DNA of 56,570 nt from Hondaea fermentalgiana (GCA_014084085.1 NPFB01000039.1:464-57033); one strand, 5' to 3'; counted from the stretch's first letter, positions 47,524 to 56,570 are shown. A program made the numbers and translations. The notes: a model not told the origin generated them from the letters alone.

Positions 47524-48336
47524 ATGTCGCGGCGCGCGCTGGACGTGGACCAGCTGCAGGCGATCGTGAAGCGCGAGGGAAATGGAGCGTGCGTGGACTG
47601 CGACGCGGAGAACCCGATGTGGGCGTCGGTAACGTATGGGACGTTACTCTGCCTGGAGGATGCCGGCAAACACCGCGCGCTCGGCGTGCAAGTGTCCTTT
47701 GTGCGGTCGTTGGACCTGGACGCGTGGAAGGACGTCGAGGTGGCAAGTATGATGGTGTCGTCGAATGCCTTTGTCAATGAGTTTTTCGCGCTGCACGGCG
47801 ACGCGTCAGAAACGATCCCGCGATATCTGAGCTTGACCGCGGCCAAGTTGCGAAAGCTGCTCGCGCGGCGACGCGAAGCTTATTCGGAGTCGTCAACAGC
47901 GGCGATCACTGGTGCAGATGCGGAATCTGCGTCGCGGGACGACACGGCGAGTGCTTCCTCTTCCTCTGCCGCAACTGCTCAAGTCGAGGAGCTGAGTGCC
48001 GAGGAAACGATCGAGGTTCTCGATTTACAGGAGCGATTTGCGACGCGGGCGCTTGAGCGTGAGGCAAGCTCTAGGGACACGGAGGAGCAGCGCCCTTGGG
48101 TACCTGACGAGCTCGCCCCGATCTGCATGCTTTGCGGGCGCACATTCACAATGATTTTGCGAAAGCATCATTGTCGCAAGTGCGGACGCGTGGTTTGTAA
48201 ATCGTGCGCGCCAGCCAACAATAGCAAGCCCATCCCGCAGCTTGGATATCTTTCTCCCGTGCGTCATTGTCGAGCATGTTTCGAAAGCGCAGCTATTACG
48301 TGGCCGCGGCATGCCCCGGGTCCATCGCCAGCATAG
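47524..48336 (+). CDS. ArfGAP-FYVE protein
   Basis: ArfGAPs stimulate GTP hydrolysis on Arf GTPases in vesicle traffic; FYVE domains bind PtdIns3P on endosomes. The product is 270 residues from ATG 47524. The ArfGAP domain (about 8-118) has CVDC (Cys23, Cys26), WASVTYGTLLCLEDAGKHRALG and VSFVRSLDLDAW. Arg51 is the arginine finger. The fourth zinc ligand, normally Cys in CLEC, is Asp46. A Ser/Ala/Glu linker leads to a FYVE domain at about 192-255 with WVPD, RKHHCRKCG and RHCRAC and all eight Cys. The two domains alone make an unusually small protein. It would direct Arf inactivation to early endosomes if the zinc site still folds. Confidence 0.9.
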   Translation: MSRRALDVDQLQAIVKREGNGACVDCDAENPMWASVTYGTLLCLEDAGKHRALGVQVSFVRSLDLDAWKDVEVASMMVSSNAFVNEFFALHGDASETIPRYLSLTAAKLRKLLARRREAYSESSTAAITGADAESASRDDTASASSSSAATAQVEELSAEETIEVLDLQERFATRALEREASSRDTEEQRPWVPDELAPICMLCGRTFTMILRKHHCRKCGRVVCKSCAPANNSKPIPQLGYLSPVRHCRACFESAAITWPRHAPGPSPA

Positions 48337-48725
48337 AGTCGCTCACCTGTCCTGTGAAAACTAGGCTCGGATTTAAAATTGCTTGGGCCGGCTGTGAAAA
48401 TGAGTTGTAAATTATAGAGTATAAAGTAAACGTTCTCTTTGACTTTTTGCCATGTTGCGAGGTCGTATGTATTGTCAAATTGTGTTTCTCGCAGTGCGCA
48501 TGTCTTTGCTTTTGGTCTTTTGCTTTGTTTGTTTTTTGTTTTGGAGGACATGATCGCAATAGAAAAGGAAGTTGATTGAATACAGACAACGAACAAAGAT
48601 AAAGAAAAGACGGTGAAGAAATCGTGCGCGATCGCGCTCGCTCGCTCGCTTGCTTCCACCATGGCCAGGCATGGTGGTACCTTTTTTATTTTTTTTGGTT
48701 TGTCGGCAAGATTTTGTTGTATTGT
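48337..48725. other. Convergent 3' region, ArfGAP-FYVE / RING-Tubby
   Basis: 389 bases, AT-rich in the middle (48400-48600), with a T8 run near 48690. It fits two 3' untranslated regions; no gene is seen. Confidence 0.6.
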
Positions 48726-50819
48726 TCAAATCGGCGAGCAGAGCAGCTTGCGATCGCAGGCCGAGAGCGCGACGCCAAAGGCTTGGAGCGGAGAGAGCGG
48801 CCAGGAAACATCGAGAGTGAAGAGCTCGGCCTCGGGGCTCTCGGCGACCTTGCCAAACTGCAAAGCGACGTCGGAGCTGCCGTTGACCATGAGCTGAAAG
48901 TTTTTGTTCGAAGGAAGCGTAACGCGGCCGCAGAAATCGAGTGAGAAGGCACTGATGGTGGGAAGCCAGTATGGCGTCTTGTTGGCGCCAAAGATGAGCT
49001 TTTGCTGGTGATGTGCCGGGGACATGGTGTTCTCGGCGGCGGCACGGCGCAGCGATGCGCTAAGGCGCTCGTCGTCATGGGTAGGGAGATGGACGCGAGT
49101 GTTCCAGTTCGGCCTCTGCTCGCGATTGCGCTTGCTGCGAGTGGAACGGGACGCGGAGGTTCGCCGCCGCCGCAGTGGCGAGGGCGGGAGGATGGGCGAA
49201 AGGAGAGGCATCTCATCTTCGCCAGCCACCACAGCGTGCACACCATCAAGGCCGGAATCGTCCTCGGGGCGGTTGCCGTGGCTGTTTTCGTTTTCCTCTT
49301 GTTGTTGTTGTTCATCATCGTCATCATCATGGTCGTCGTCGTCATCATCATCATCTTCTTCATCTTCTTCATCGTTGTCGTCGTCGTTCTCGATGTCCAT
49401 GTCCTCATCAACTTGCTTTTCGTCCTCGTCACTGATGTCATCGTTTTGCTGTCGTTGATCATGGTAATTGTTGTTGTGAAGGTTGTCATGGCGGGTAGCA
49501 GAGCCAGGCGCGTCAGCGTAAGCGTCGGCGTCGGTGCTGCGAACAGGTGATTGCTCCTTTGGGGAGGAGGAGCGCAGAGACCTTTCCGGGTGAGGAACGA
49601 TGGCGTCGAGAGCGTTCTCCGCGTCTCGGTCGGCATCTTGATTGTTCCGGGAGCGCGACGCAAGAGCATCGCGCGAGCTTTGTGCACGTTCCAGGCTGGG
49701 AAAGCAAACATGGATGCGGCGCGGCCCCACGGCGCGGCCGAGCCTGTTTTGCGTGTAGCGCACAGCGCCAACCTCGACCTGGTCGTCGGGACCGTAGATG
49801 GTGTGCTCAAGCCCGCGGAAGGAGCTGGCGACATGGCCCAAATAGGCATCCGAGCAACGGTCGAGCGTAGTTCCGAGCGGCGCCGAGACGTCCATGGAGA
49901 TGTCGAGCTGTGCGGTAAGTTCGTCAAGGCTTGTGGGCCCGTGAGATTGTGCATCGCTGATGTCGTCAACCTCGGGCCGTTTGTGGGAGATGGCGAGGAT
50001 TTGGTCGCCATATTTGGGTTCGTCCATGGAGGGCAGCGGACCTAGCGGGTAGCGCAGGGTTGTGGGCGCCTGCAAAAAGAGCTCGTAGCGTGTGGACGCT
50101 CCCTGTGCGCAGAATGCGCGAACGTAGCAGCGAACGACGCCGGCAGTTTGCGGTACGGGTGCAGTGAGAAAGGCCTTGCGTGCGTCGAGACTGTTGCGGA
50201 ATCGATGCGAGCCGATCCTGTCTCGCGGGACGTAGGCGATCTCGCCAAGGCGTCCGCGACAGAGGGGACACGAGCTGTGTTCGCGTCCGGATTTGCATTC
50301 CCTCCATTCGTAGATGCATTTTGCGTGCACGGGATGTTGGTTGCACTTGTTGGCGCAGGGGATGGGCGTGCGAGGGCGGCGCGCGGAGAATCCGTTCATG
50401 CAGATGAAGCAGTACTCGTCGGCATCGCTCATGACGGAGGCGGTGCTGCTTGTGATGGACCGTGTACCGTCAGACGAGCAGCTCCCGAGTCCAAGAAGGG
50501 GCGGGAGCGCCGGTGGCGGGACGGCGGTGTCGACGACGGAGCCCACGCGCTTGATCTTTTTGGCGCACGGCCTGCTGGTCGAGGTCGCCGACCGCCGCTG
50601 CTGTTGCTGTTGCTGTTGCTGTTGCAGCGGAGTCCTCTCATGGCGGTGATCGCTTCCGAGCGTCCGGTGAGCTTGCTGCTGCTGCTGCTGCTGCCGCTGC
50701 TGCTGGAGGTCCTCTTGGCGCTGCTCGAGGTCCTCCTCTTCGGGGCGCTCGAGCTCCTTGAGCGGCCGCACGTCGAGGCTCGACGTGCGCGCGCGCTTGA
50801 GTCTCGTCTGGCCCTCCAT
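48726..50819 (-). CDS. RING-Tubby fusion protein, putative membrane-linked E3 ubiquitin ligase
   Basis: The product is 697 residues from the ATG with first base 50819 (one further codon upstream is GTG). The first 130 residues are disordered with two poly-Gln runs. A RING-type zinc domain spans 137-188: CFIC, then Cys155, Cys159, His165, Cys168, and CPLC at 184-187, a C4HC3-like order. A tubby domain follows from about 225: CYVRAF, SDAYLGHVASSFRGLEHTIYG, VRYTQNRLGRAVGPRRIHVCFPSLE, then NKTPYWLPTISAFSLDFCGRVTLPSNKNFQLM and PLSPLQAFGVALSACDRKLLC at the end. About 200 residues of Arg/Ser, then Asp/Glu runs interrupt the tubby barrel between those blocks. Tubby domains bind PtdIns(4,5)P2, so a phosphoinositide-directed ligase is inferred. 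Confidence 0.88.
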   Translation of the reverse strand: MEGQTRLKRARTSSLDVRPLKELERPEEEDLEQRQEDLQQQRQQQQQQQAHRTLGSDHRHERTPLQQQQQQQQQRRSATSTSRPCAKKIKRVGSVVDTAVPPPALPPLLGLGSCSSDGTRSITSSTASVMSDADEYCFICMNGFSARRPRTPIPCANKCNQHPVHAKCIYEWRECKSGREHSSCPLCRGRLGEIAYVPRDRIGSHRFRNSLDARKAFLTAPVPQTAGVVRCYVRAFCAQGASTRYELFLQAPTTLRYPLGPLPSMDEPKYGDQILAISHKRPEVDDISDAQSHGPTSLDELTAQLDISMDVSAPLGTTLDRCSDAYLGHVASSFRGLEHTIYGPDDQVEVGAVRYTQNRLGRAVGPRRIHVCFPSLERAQSSRDALASRSRNNQDADRDAENALDAIVPHPERSLRSSSPKEQSPVRSTDADAYADAPGSATRHDNLHNNNYHDQRQQNDDISDEDEKQVDEDMDIENDDDNDEEDEEDDDDDDDDHDDDDDEQQQQEENENSHGNRPEDDSGLDGVHAVVAGEDEMPLLSPILPPSPLRRRRTSASRSTRSKRNREQRPNWNTRVHLPTHDDERLSASLRRAAAENTMSPAHHQQKLIFGANKTPYWLPTISAFSLDFCGRVTLPSNKNFQLMVNGSSDVALQFGKVAESPEAELFTLDVSWPLSPLQAFGVALSACDRKLLCSPI

Positions 50820-51271
50820 CACGTCCCGCTCTGCCGCCTCCGCCTCGCCTCGCCCTCTCCTCGCTCGCAGGCCCGCGCAGACAGGGCTCTGTCGCCTCCG
50901 CTCCCGCTGCCGCGCGCCCGCGCTCCGCTGCTCCCGCGCCGCCGCGCGACCGACGTGACTCGGGTCTGCTCCGCCCTCCTCGCCGCCGCGGGGTGCGTGC
51001 CGCGCCTCCGCGCTCCTCCTGCTGCCTCCGGCGCACGCTCCGCCCGCCGGCGCACTGTGCGCCCGCCCCGCACGGGCCGGCCGGAGGGAGGGAGGGAGAG
51101 GGAGGAACTCGGAGAGGGCGGAGGCGGTAGAAGAGGCGGGCGAGCGAGCTAGCTAGCCGCGGCCGGGGCCCCGAGGAGACTCGGTGCGGGCGCGGCTGCG
51201 AGCGAGGCCTGCGGTGCGAGGCAGGCGGGCGGGCAGGCTCGGCGGGGAGGAGGTCCGAGGTCCGAGAAGGG

Positions 51272-51299
51272 TTGTTTGTTTGTTTGTTTGTTTGTTTGT
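51272..51299. repeat. (TTTG)n microsatellite
   Basis: Seven TTTG units in tandem. Confidence 0.95.
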
Positions 51300-51437
51300 C
51301 TGACTGACTTTGCTGGCACGGAGGCGGGATGGGATGGGAAGTGGCGAGACGCGACGCGAGGAGGGCGAGCGAGCGACGGTGCTCCGCGTCGGCGGGGACG
51401 ACCGACTTTGATTTGTCTTGTCTTGTTTTGTCTTGTG

Positions 51438-51463
51438 TTGGCTTGGCTTGGCTTGGCTTGGCT
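51438..51463. repeat. (TTGGC)n microsatellite
   Basis: Five TTGGC pentamers, continuing as degenerate TTTGGCTTG units to about 51500. The reverse complement of the same pentamer is repeated in RPS11 intron 1. Confidence 0.95.
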
Positions 51464-51654
51464 CACTTTGGCTTGCTTTGGCTTGTCTTTGGTCTCGTCT
51501 GTCGCGTGGCTCTCTTGGGCCGGCTGGCGGGCCGGCTGGCTGGTCTGCTTTGCGGTTAGCTTTGCTTTGCTAGCTTCCGGGTTTCCTCGCCGGCCTGGGC
51601 TAGCTAGCTTGCTTGCTTTATTATACTTGCTTGCTTCCTTGCTTGTTTGGAGGA

Positions 51655-51677
51655 AAGCAAGCAAGCAAGCAAGCAAA
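51655..51677. repeat. (AAGC)n microsatellite with facing (GCTT)n
   Basis: AAGC units here face GCTTGCTT units at 51608-51645, so the two arms can pair as a long hairpin. Confidence 0.85.
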
Positions 51678-51962
51678 GAACAAGCGTGCGTGCGTTGCGT
51701 GCAGCAACAAGGAAACTTGGAAACTTTGCTTCGCGCCGCCTGGGGAGCGCAGGGACCCGCTGTGCGTGTCCGCCGCGTGGTCACGGGCGGCTAGCCAGGA
51801 ATCGATTGATGCCTCGAAGGATGAACGATTGAATGAGTGAATGAACGATCGATCGAACGAACAAGCCAACGAGCCAACGATGCAAATGCTCGCTCGACGC
51901 GACTCGCGCGGGTGGCCTCCGACCCGGCCGCGCGCAAGATCGATCCGTCAATCAACCAATCA

Positions 51963-51982
51963 ATCGATCGATCGATCGATCA
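51963..51982. repeat. (ATCG)n microsatellite
   Basis: Self-complementary GATC/ATCG repeat; a second tract lies at 52819-52838. Confidence 0.95.
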
Positions 51983-52039
51983 ATCAGCCTCGGGTCCGGC
52001 CAGAGGCGCTGCGGATGTACGCACTGCACGCACTCGGTC

Positions 52040-52075
52040 TCCTTCCTTCCTTCCTTCCTTCCTTCCTTCCTTCCT
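52040..52075. repeat. (TTCC)n microsatellite
   Basis: About nine TTCC units. Confidence 0.95.
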
Positions 52076-52667
52076 GTATAGGTGTTTTCGGCCGCCTCGG
52101 CGCCCTTCCCTTTCTGTGCACGCACCTCGCACCTCGCGACGCGGCTGCTGCGCTGCGACTCGCACGCTGCGACTCGCGCTCGAGCGGGGACGCGCTCGGA
52201 GCCCAGGCGCCGTGTCCGCCAGCAGCTGCAGCTGCAGCTGCTGCGCGAGCGCGGCGAGAGAAGAGGCCCCGGGACCCAGGACACAGGCAAGCCCTGCTGC
52301 TGCTGCTGCTGCTGCTTTCCGCTCTCTTCCCGCGCCCCGTGCCTGCCTGCCTGCTGCGGCGGTATGGGCTCGACAGCGCGAGCACTTCGTCGGGTCGAGT
52401 CCGGCCCTGCGTCGCGTCTCGCCGCGGCGGCGCGTCGCTTCGCTCGAGCCCGACTGCCTCGCGGACGCACGCTGCTCCGCTGCGTCCACGCCCTGCGATC
52501 TCTCTCCTGTAGTATCTTCTCCGACAGCCAGGTCAACGAACTAACTGCGGCTGCACAACGACTTTCCAGCGCCGACGTGCGGCTCCGAGGTCCTCGCGCT
52601 CGCAGGTCGCCGCCGCTTGGGGCTTTGCTCTCCGCCGGACTGGACGCCCGAGCGGCGTCGCGCCAGC

Positions 52668-52669
52668 CG

Positions 52670-52701
<32 letters not shown>
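52668..52701. repeat. (GCGT)n microsatellite
   Basis: About eight GCGT units, alternating purine-pyrimidine and therefore a possible Z-DNA former. Confidence 0.95.
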
Positions 52702-52716
52702 ATGCGATCGCGGGGG

Positions 52717-52744
52717 CGGGAGGGAGGGAGGGAGGGAGGGAGGG
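52717..52744. repeat. (GGGA)n microsatellite
   Basis: Seven GGGA units, a G-rich strand able in principle to form a quadruplex. Confidence 0.95.
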
Positions 52745-55315
52745 CCTCCTTCCAGGCCTCTGCCGCCTTGATTCCAGTCTCGGATCAATCGCAGTCAACT
52801 CTGATCAGCCAATGGATGATCGATCGATCGATCGAGCGATGATGATTTCTGCGAGGATGGGTACGACGACGGTGCGCTCGCTCGTCACGCGCTGCGGCTG
52901 CACGGCCTGCGCTGCGCTGCGCCGCGACGAGGCCTCGCAGGCGGGGCAGAAGAGCAGCGCCGGTGACGGTATGAACGAAAGAATGAGTGAATGTAGGTCG
53001 GTGATGCACACGCAGCACGCGACCGCGGCGTGCCGCTAGGAACTGGAACTCGGCGAGATTAGTTAGTCAATCTTTCACAGCCAGGTGTTGGACGCACGCC
53101 TGCGCAGCGAAGCTAGCTCCTGGACTGTGACGAGGACTCGACGTGGACGTGGACGACTGGGAGCAGCAGCAGAGACAGTGCTGTGGACACGCCCGCCTCC
53201 AGACAGATAGATTGACAGATAGATGGCAGCTGCCACTGGCAGGGGCAGCCAGCCACCGCTGGACGTCCCTGCACGCAGCACAGCAGCTTCTCACTATTCC
53301 TGCCGTGCTTGACCTGAGCACTGCACGCTCCACTTTCGGAATGCAGCAGCTGCAGATTGGACGAGGCGCACGGGTCCGCTCGTCTAGTGCTGCACTCTTA
53401 TATTTGGCGCAGGACGGGACAGGACAGCGAAGCGATGAGAGCACGGGCCCGACGGTAGCAGCTCCAAACAGCGTGACGGCTGCACTGCGGCCAATGGACT
53501 CTGTCCTCGTCTGCGCGTCGCGGGTTCAAGATCAAGATGGCTTTGCGTTCAGGGCTTGACTGGTTGCAGCAGTGCAGCAGCCCAGCCACAGGTTGTAGTA
53601 GCAGTAGATTGACGCCTGCCTGCAGCAGCAGCTGCAGCTGCAGGCACAACTGCAGCCAGGTTGGATCCACGTGCAAATTTCGAGTCTCGCGCCCGGCAGT
53701 GGCGGCTGGATTTGGTTGGTCGTCTGGACACACAGGCAGACAAACAAACGACAGCCACAGCCAGCTCGCTGCAAAAAAAGCTTCCGCTCCCGTTCGTGGT
53801 CTGACGAACCGCGCGGCAGCCCGCTGCCGGGCCACGCAGATGCTCGCAGTCGCGCCCGGGACCGCCCCTGCTGCCCAGCCCCGCCCCGCCAAGGGGGTCC
53901 GCGCAGAGGGGGTGTGCACCGCCCCCTCGTCCCAGTCCCCGTGCTTCGCCCCAGTATCATTCATTCGGCATCGCCATGGGGGTGTGTACCTTGCGTCCCG
54001 ATCGTCCCCGTCGGAGGGGAGCGAGTCCCCGAAGACCGTGCGCCCGACCGCAACTGCAAGTCCCGGGCCCCGTGCGCATGCTCGTGATCCCCGTCGCCGT
54101 GCGGCCGCTCGCCGTTTTCTCGGAGTTGCCCTGCCCGGCACAGGGATGCGGCTGCAGCGTCCGTCCATTGCCAGCAGCAGCAGCAGACGGATAGACGCAG
54201 ATGCTCTCACGCTCGACTTGAACGAAGCTCGCAGTCGCGTGCGTTCCGAGGACCGAGACGGCCGCAGCAGCAGTGGCAGCTGCTGCGTGCCGCATTGGAC
54301 AGTGGCCGTGTCTTTCCTGCGAGAAGCCTTCGAGTTCGGCTCTGTGCTGCGTGGTGGCGGTCGCGGACCGGTCTCGGCGCGGGGCTCGGGACTTGGGACG
54401 CGGAACCTCTGTCTCACGTGGGGTGCGTGCAAGCCCCAGCCGCCTGCCGCGCCGACATCCGCACCGCCACACATGATGCAGCCTACTTATTTACTGTTAC
54501 TTACGAAGAGGGAAGGAGACCGCCGATTCTCCTCGGCCTGGTGTGTGTTGCCGTCGAAGGAAGAACGTCCGTCCGTCATCGTGCTGGTCGGCGACGGCTG
54601 TGGCGATGTGGCTCGGACCTCGGAAGCTGCAGAAGCAGCGTGACTGTGACCGTGACGGCCGCAGTCGCAGTCGCAGCGCCGAGGCGGTACGCACGACCTC
54701 GCTGAAGCAGAGCTTGCGAGGCTTGCGAACTTGCGATCCATACATCGATGTATGTATGTAGAGCTGGTGCATGTGAGGCTGACCTTGAGATTTGCATCTG
54801 AAGTTCAGATACTTGTACATGTGCATGTGCATGCTCTTGCTCCGTGCGAGAGTAGATCTCAAATCTCTTGCTGGGCGGTTTGTATACTGTTTTGAACGTG
54901 CCGCATTAATTAAATCTCTTCCACCGCCCGTCGCTGCGCCGACTCTGTCCTTGACCCACTGCCACTAATTTGATGAAGGTGATCGTGGTTTCTGCGATAT
55001 CTATCACCTTGCTGACCTAACCAACACGAACGAGCCTGAACCTTGGAGGAGAATTTTTCTTGAGCCAAACGGATGACATCTGGCTGCTGCAGCTGCTGCT
55101 ATTGCGACTGTCTGTCTGTCTTATCGCTTGCGTTTTTCTTTCCAAAGTGTTTCTTGGCGTCGCGTTTGCTCTGTTTTGCGTTGGTTTGGAAGGGACAATA
55201 CGGGGGGTTCATATTCTTTTTTCTTCTTACAGATGGTGCTTTTCAAGTTCTTTTCATGGAAAGCTGAGTGTGGCTTGAGCCTAAAAGAAAGGAGGGTTGA
55301 ATCTTCGTTTATCTT

Positions 55316-55400
55316 GGACGTCTCACTGGAGGAGAGACGCATATGAGGATTGTTGACCCACCTCTTGCTCTCACCTTTGTAAGACTTTGGGGCAAGCAAA
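55316..55400. repeat. Degenerate direct repeat, copy 1
   Basis: It begins with GGACGTCTCA and ends with TTGGGGCAAGCAAA. The same two words in the same order recur at 55554-55623 (copy 2), 71 and 56 bases apart respectively, with scattered similarity between. Origin unknown. Confidence 0.5.
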
Positions 55401-55553
55401 AGTCGTGCTGTGTTCAGTCTTGAGGCGAGACAGAAGTCGTCGATTGACACACCATAAGTTGCTCCCACCATATCGAAAAGTTTCGGAGCAAACCAAAACG
55501 GTCGGCCTAAAACTCGTTTTCGCCAACTGCTCGCAAGACTCCGAAGGCAAGCG

Positions 55554-55623
55554 GGACGTCTCATTGGAGACCTCTCCACATGACCAAGTGATGAGGCAAA
55601 AGACGGCGCTTGGGGCAAGCAAA
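55554..55623. repeat. Degenerate direct repeat, copy 2
   Basis: Partner of the repeat at 55316-55400, displaced by about 230 bases. Confidence 0.5.
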
Positions 55624-56570
55624 CGATGAACACATGCTCGTTACAAGACCGAAACATCCAGGCCGACGAAGATCATAAATCGACAATAAAGTATGGAACA
55701 TGCTTCTCCGACGGTGCGGACAAGAGCAAAGATGTCCATCGATAAACCGTTACTCCTTGCATGTGCTGCTATACTCCGTCAAGACCATGCAGCGCAAACA
55801 AGTGCTAGATGCCCCCAAAAGAAGCGAAACAGATGAAGCATCTACATTTATGCTCTTTGGCACACCGTTCTCTGCCGCTGCAGATGATGCCCCAGGGCGC
55901 TCGCGCATGCTTTGGTCTGGCGGTTGGAATTGCAATTACGCATGCTCTGCCTCTGGCTGCTAGCATCGAAGCCAAGGCGACCCCGTGTGGCCAGCGTTTT
56001 GCCAACATCCTTTTTGGCCGATGCACACTCTGTCGCAACCAGGCCCTCTCATCCCACCCCGTTTCCTGGGCCAAGCCCTCAAGCAACAGATCCGACCCGG
56101 ACGTCGCCGCGTCCACCGAGAGCCGGTAGCTTTGCGCTCGCGCGATTGCTAGTACTACGTGGCCACACATTGGTCCACACACGCATCCTGAGACTACAAG
56201 CTGACGACAGCTTCTTCTGCGCATCCATCCATGGCCAGCAGCGGCAGCCAGCACGAAAGCTCTCCCGAGCCTGGCCAAAAGTCCTCGCTCGCTTACGCAC
56301 GCAAACGCAGACGCAAGCCCGGACGCGTGCAATTCTCTCTCTTCTTGTCCTCCTGTTCTCCTCGATGTTCTCCCACCAAGTCAAGTCAAGTCCTTCTTCA
56401 CCCTGCCTGCCGCTCTCAGCCGGCCGGCGCAAGTCGCAGCATCGAGCCCGGCGCACCCTCGATCTTCGCCCCGACTCTCTGCGGCTGCCCGCTTCCGCCG
56501 CATACCGCCGCGCACCCCGCCTCGCCTCTATATGCTGCCTCACACGTTTGAGAAACGCCGTCGCCTGCGC

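Larger units (their letters stand above)
50820..56570. other. Gene-poor, microsatellite-rich region
   Basis: 5.75 kb without a gene I can support. The first 250 bases are the GC-rich leader of the RING-Tubby gene. From 51.2 to 52.9 kb at least nine different short tandem repeats follow each other. From 53.1 to 54.7 kb the sequence is CAG/CTG-rich and open in several frames on both strands (up to 368 codons), but the products are low-complexity and do not look like proteins. From 54.8 to 56.2 kb it is AT-richer with short frames only. A spliced or non-coding RNA gene cannot be excluded. Confidence 0.6.

Noticed and set aside
53521..53534. GGGTTCAAGATC, a tRNA B-box look-alike
   Set aside because: No A-box at the right distance and no acceptor stem pairing. 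I found no convincing tRNA elsewhere in the window.
53398..54643. Overlapping 358- and 368-codon frames on opposite strands
   Set aside because: Both are rich in Ser, Ala, Arg, Cys and Gln from CAG/CTG-rich DNA, with no domain, and each would be the shadow of the other.
54922..54934. CACCGCCCGTCGC, identical to a universal small-subunit rRNA word
   Set aside because: Flanking bases do not continue as 18S rRNA on either side; a 13-base match is treated as chance.
55121..55657. 178-residue minus-strand frame near the right end
   Set aside because: Starts with ATG, but composition is not protein-like (Lys/Ser/Arg with no core) and it spans the degenerate direct repeat.
1..56570. CRISPR arrays, operons, insertion sequences, ribosome binding sites
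   Set aside because: The window is eukaryotic; repeats are simple microsatellites, with no regular repeat-spacer pattern, transposase or reverse transcriptase frame.

Overview
The window looks like nuclear DNA of a GC-rich protist with a compact genome. Seventeen protein-coding genes lie on both strands. Sixteen are single open reading frames; only the ribosomal protein gene is clearly spliced, with two GT-AG introns. Eukaryotic families dominate: PFKFB, METTL5, THG1, uS11-family RPS11 (bacterial uS17 equivalent), KDM4-type JmjC, dolichol kinase, SH3-RhoGEF, ArfGAP-FYVE, MCMBP and tubby. Long Ser, Ala, Gln and Asp runs encoded by near-pure triplet repeats, many tetranucleotide microsatellites between genes, and a secreted VWA protein with a Pro-Thr linker suggest a stramenopile such as a labyrinthulomycete/thraustochytrid. 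That placement is inference, not proof.

Layout. 0-3 kb: a dispersed 5S rRNA gene with an upstream TATA element and T10 terminator, then a secreted PDZ-PA protein (+). 3.6-8.3 kb: PFKFB (+), METTL5 (+) and THG1 (-). 9.5-13.5 kb: CNNM/DUF21-CBS transporter (+) and spliced RPS11 (+). 15.2-20.4 kb: KDM4-like demethylase (+) and dolichol kinase (+). 20.8-24.9 kb: two tandem GT61-type glycosyltransferases (-). 25.4-29.7 kb: an unidentified helical protein (+) and a secreted double-VWA protein (+). 29.8-32.3 kb: a fused alpha-beta E1 of a branched-chain-type 2-oxoacid dehydrogenase (-). 33.7-40.6 kb: SH3-DH-PH RhoGEF and a PH-LIM protein ending in a CaaX box (both +). 40.7-48.3 kb: sulfotransferase (-), MFS transporter (+), MCM-binding protein (-) and ArfGAP-FYVE (+). 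48.7-50.8 kb: a RING-Tubby fusion (-). From 50.8 kb to the end I find no credible gene, only a microsatellite-rich stretch.

Functional threads. Several genes serve translation (5S rRNA, RPS11, 18S rRNA m6A enzyme, tRNA-His guanylyltransferase). Dolichol kinase and two GT61 proteins belong to secretory-pathway glycosylation. The 33-51 kb part holds four proteins expected at membranes through phosphoinositides or lipid (RhoGEF PH, PH-LIM-CaaX, FYVE, Tubby). Neighbourhood does not prove cooperation in a eukaryote. The most unusual proteins are the RING-Tubby fusion, the single-chain E1, the prenylatable PH-LIM protein and the ArfGAP-FYVE whose fourth zinc ligand is Asp. Starts were set at ATG codons; open frames extending upstream on GTG/TTG/CTG were not accepted.
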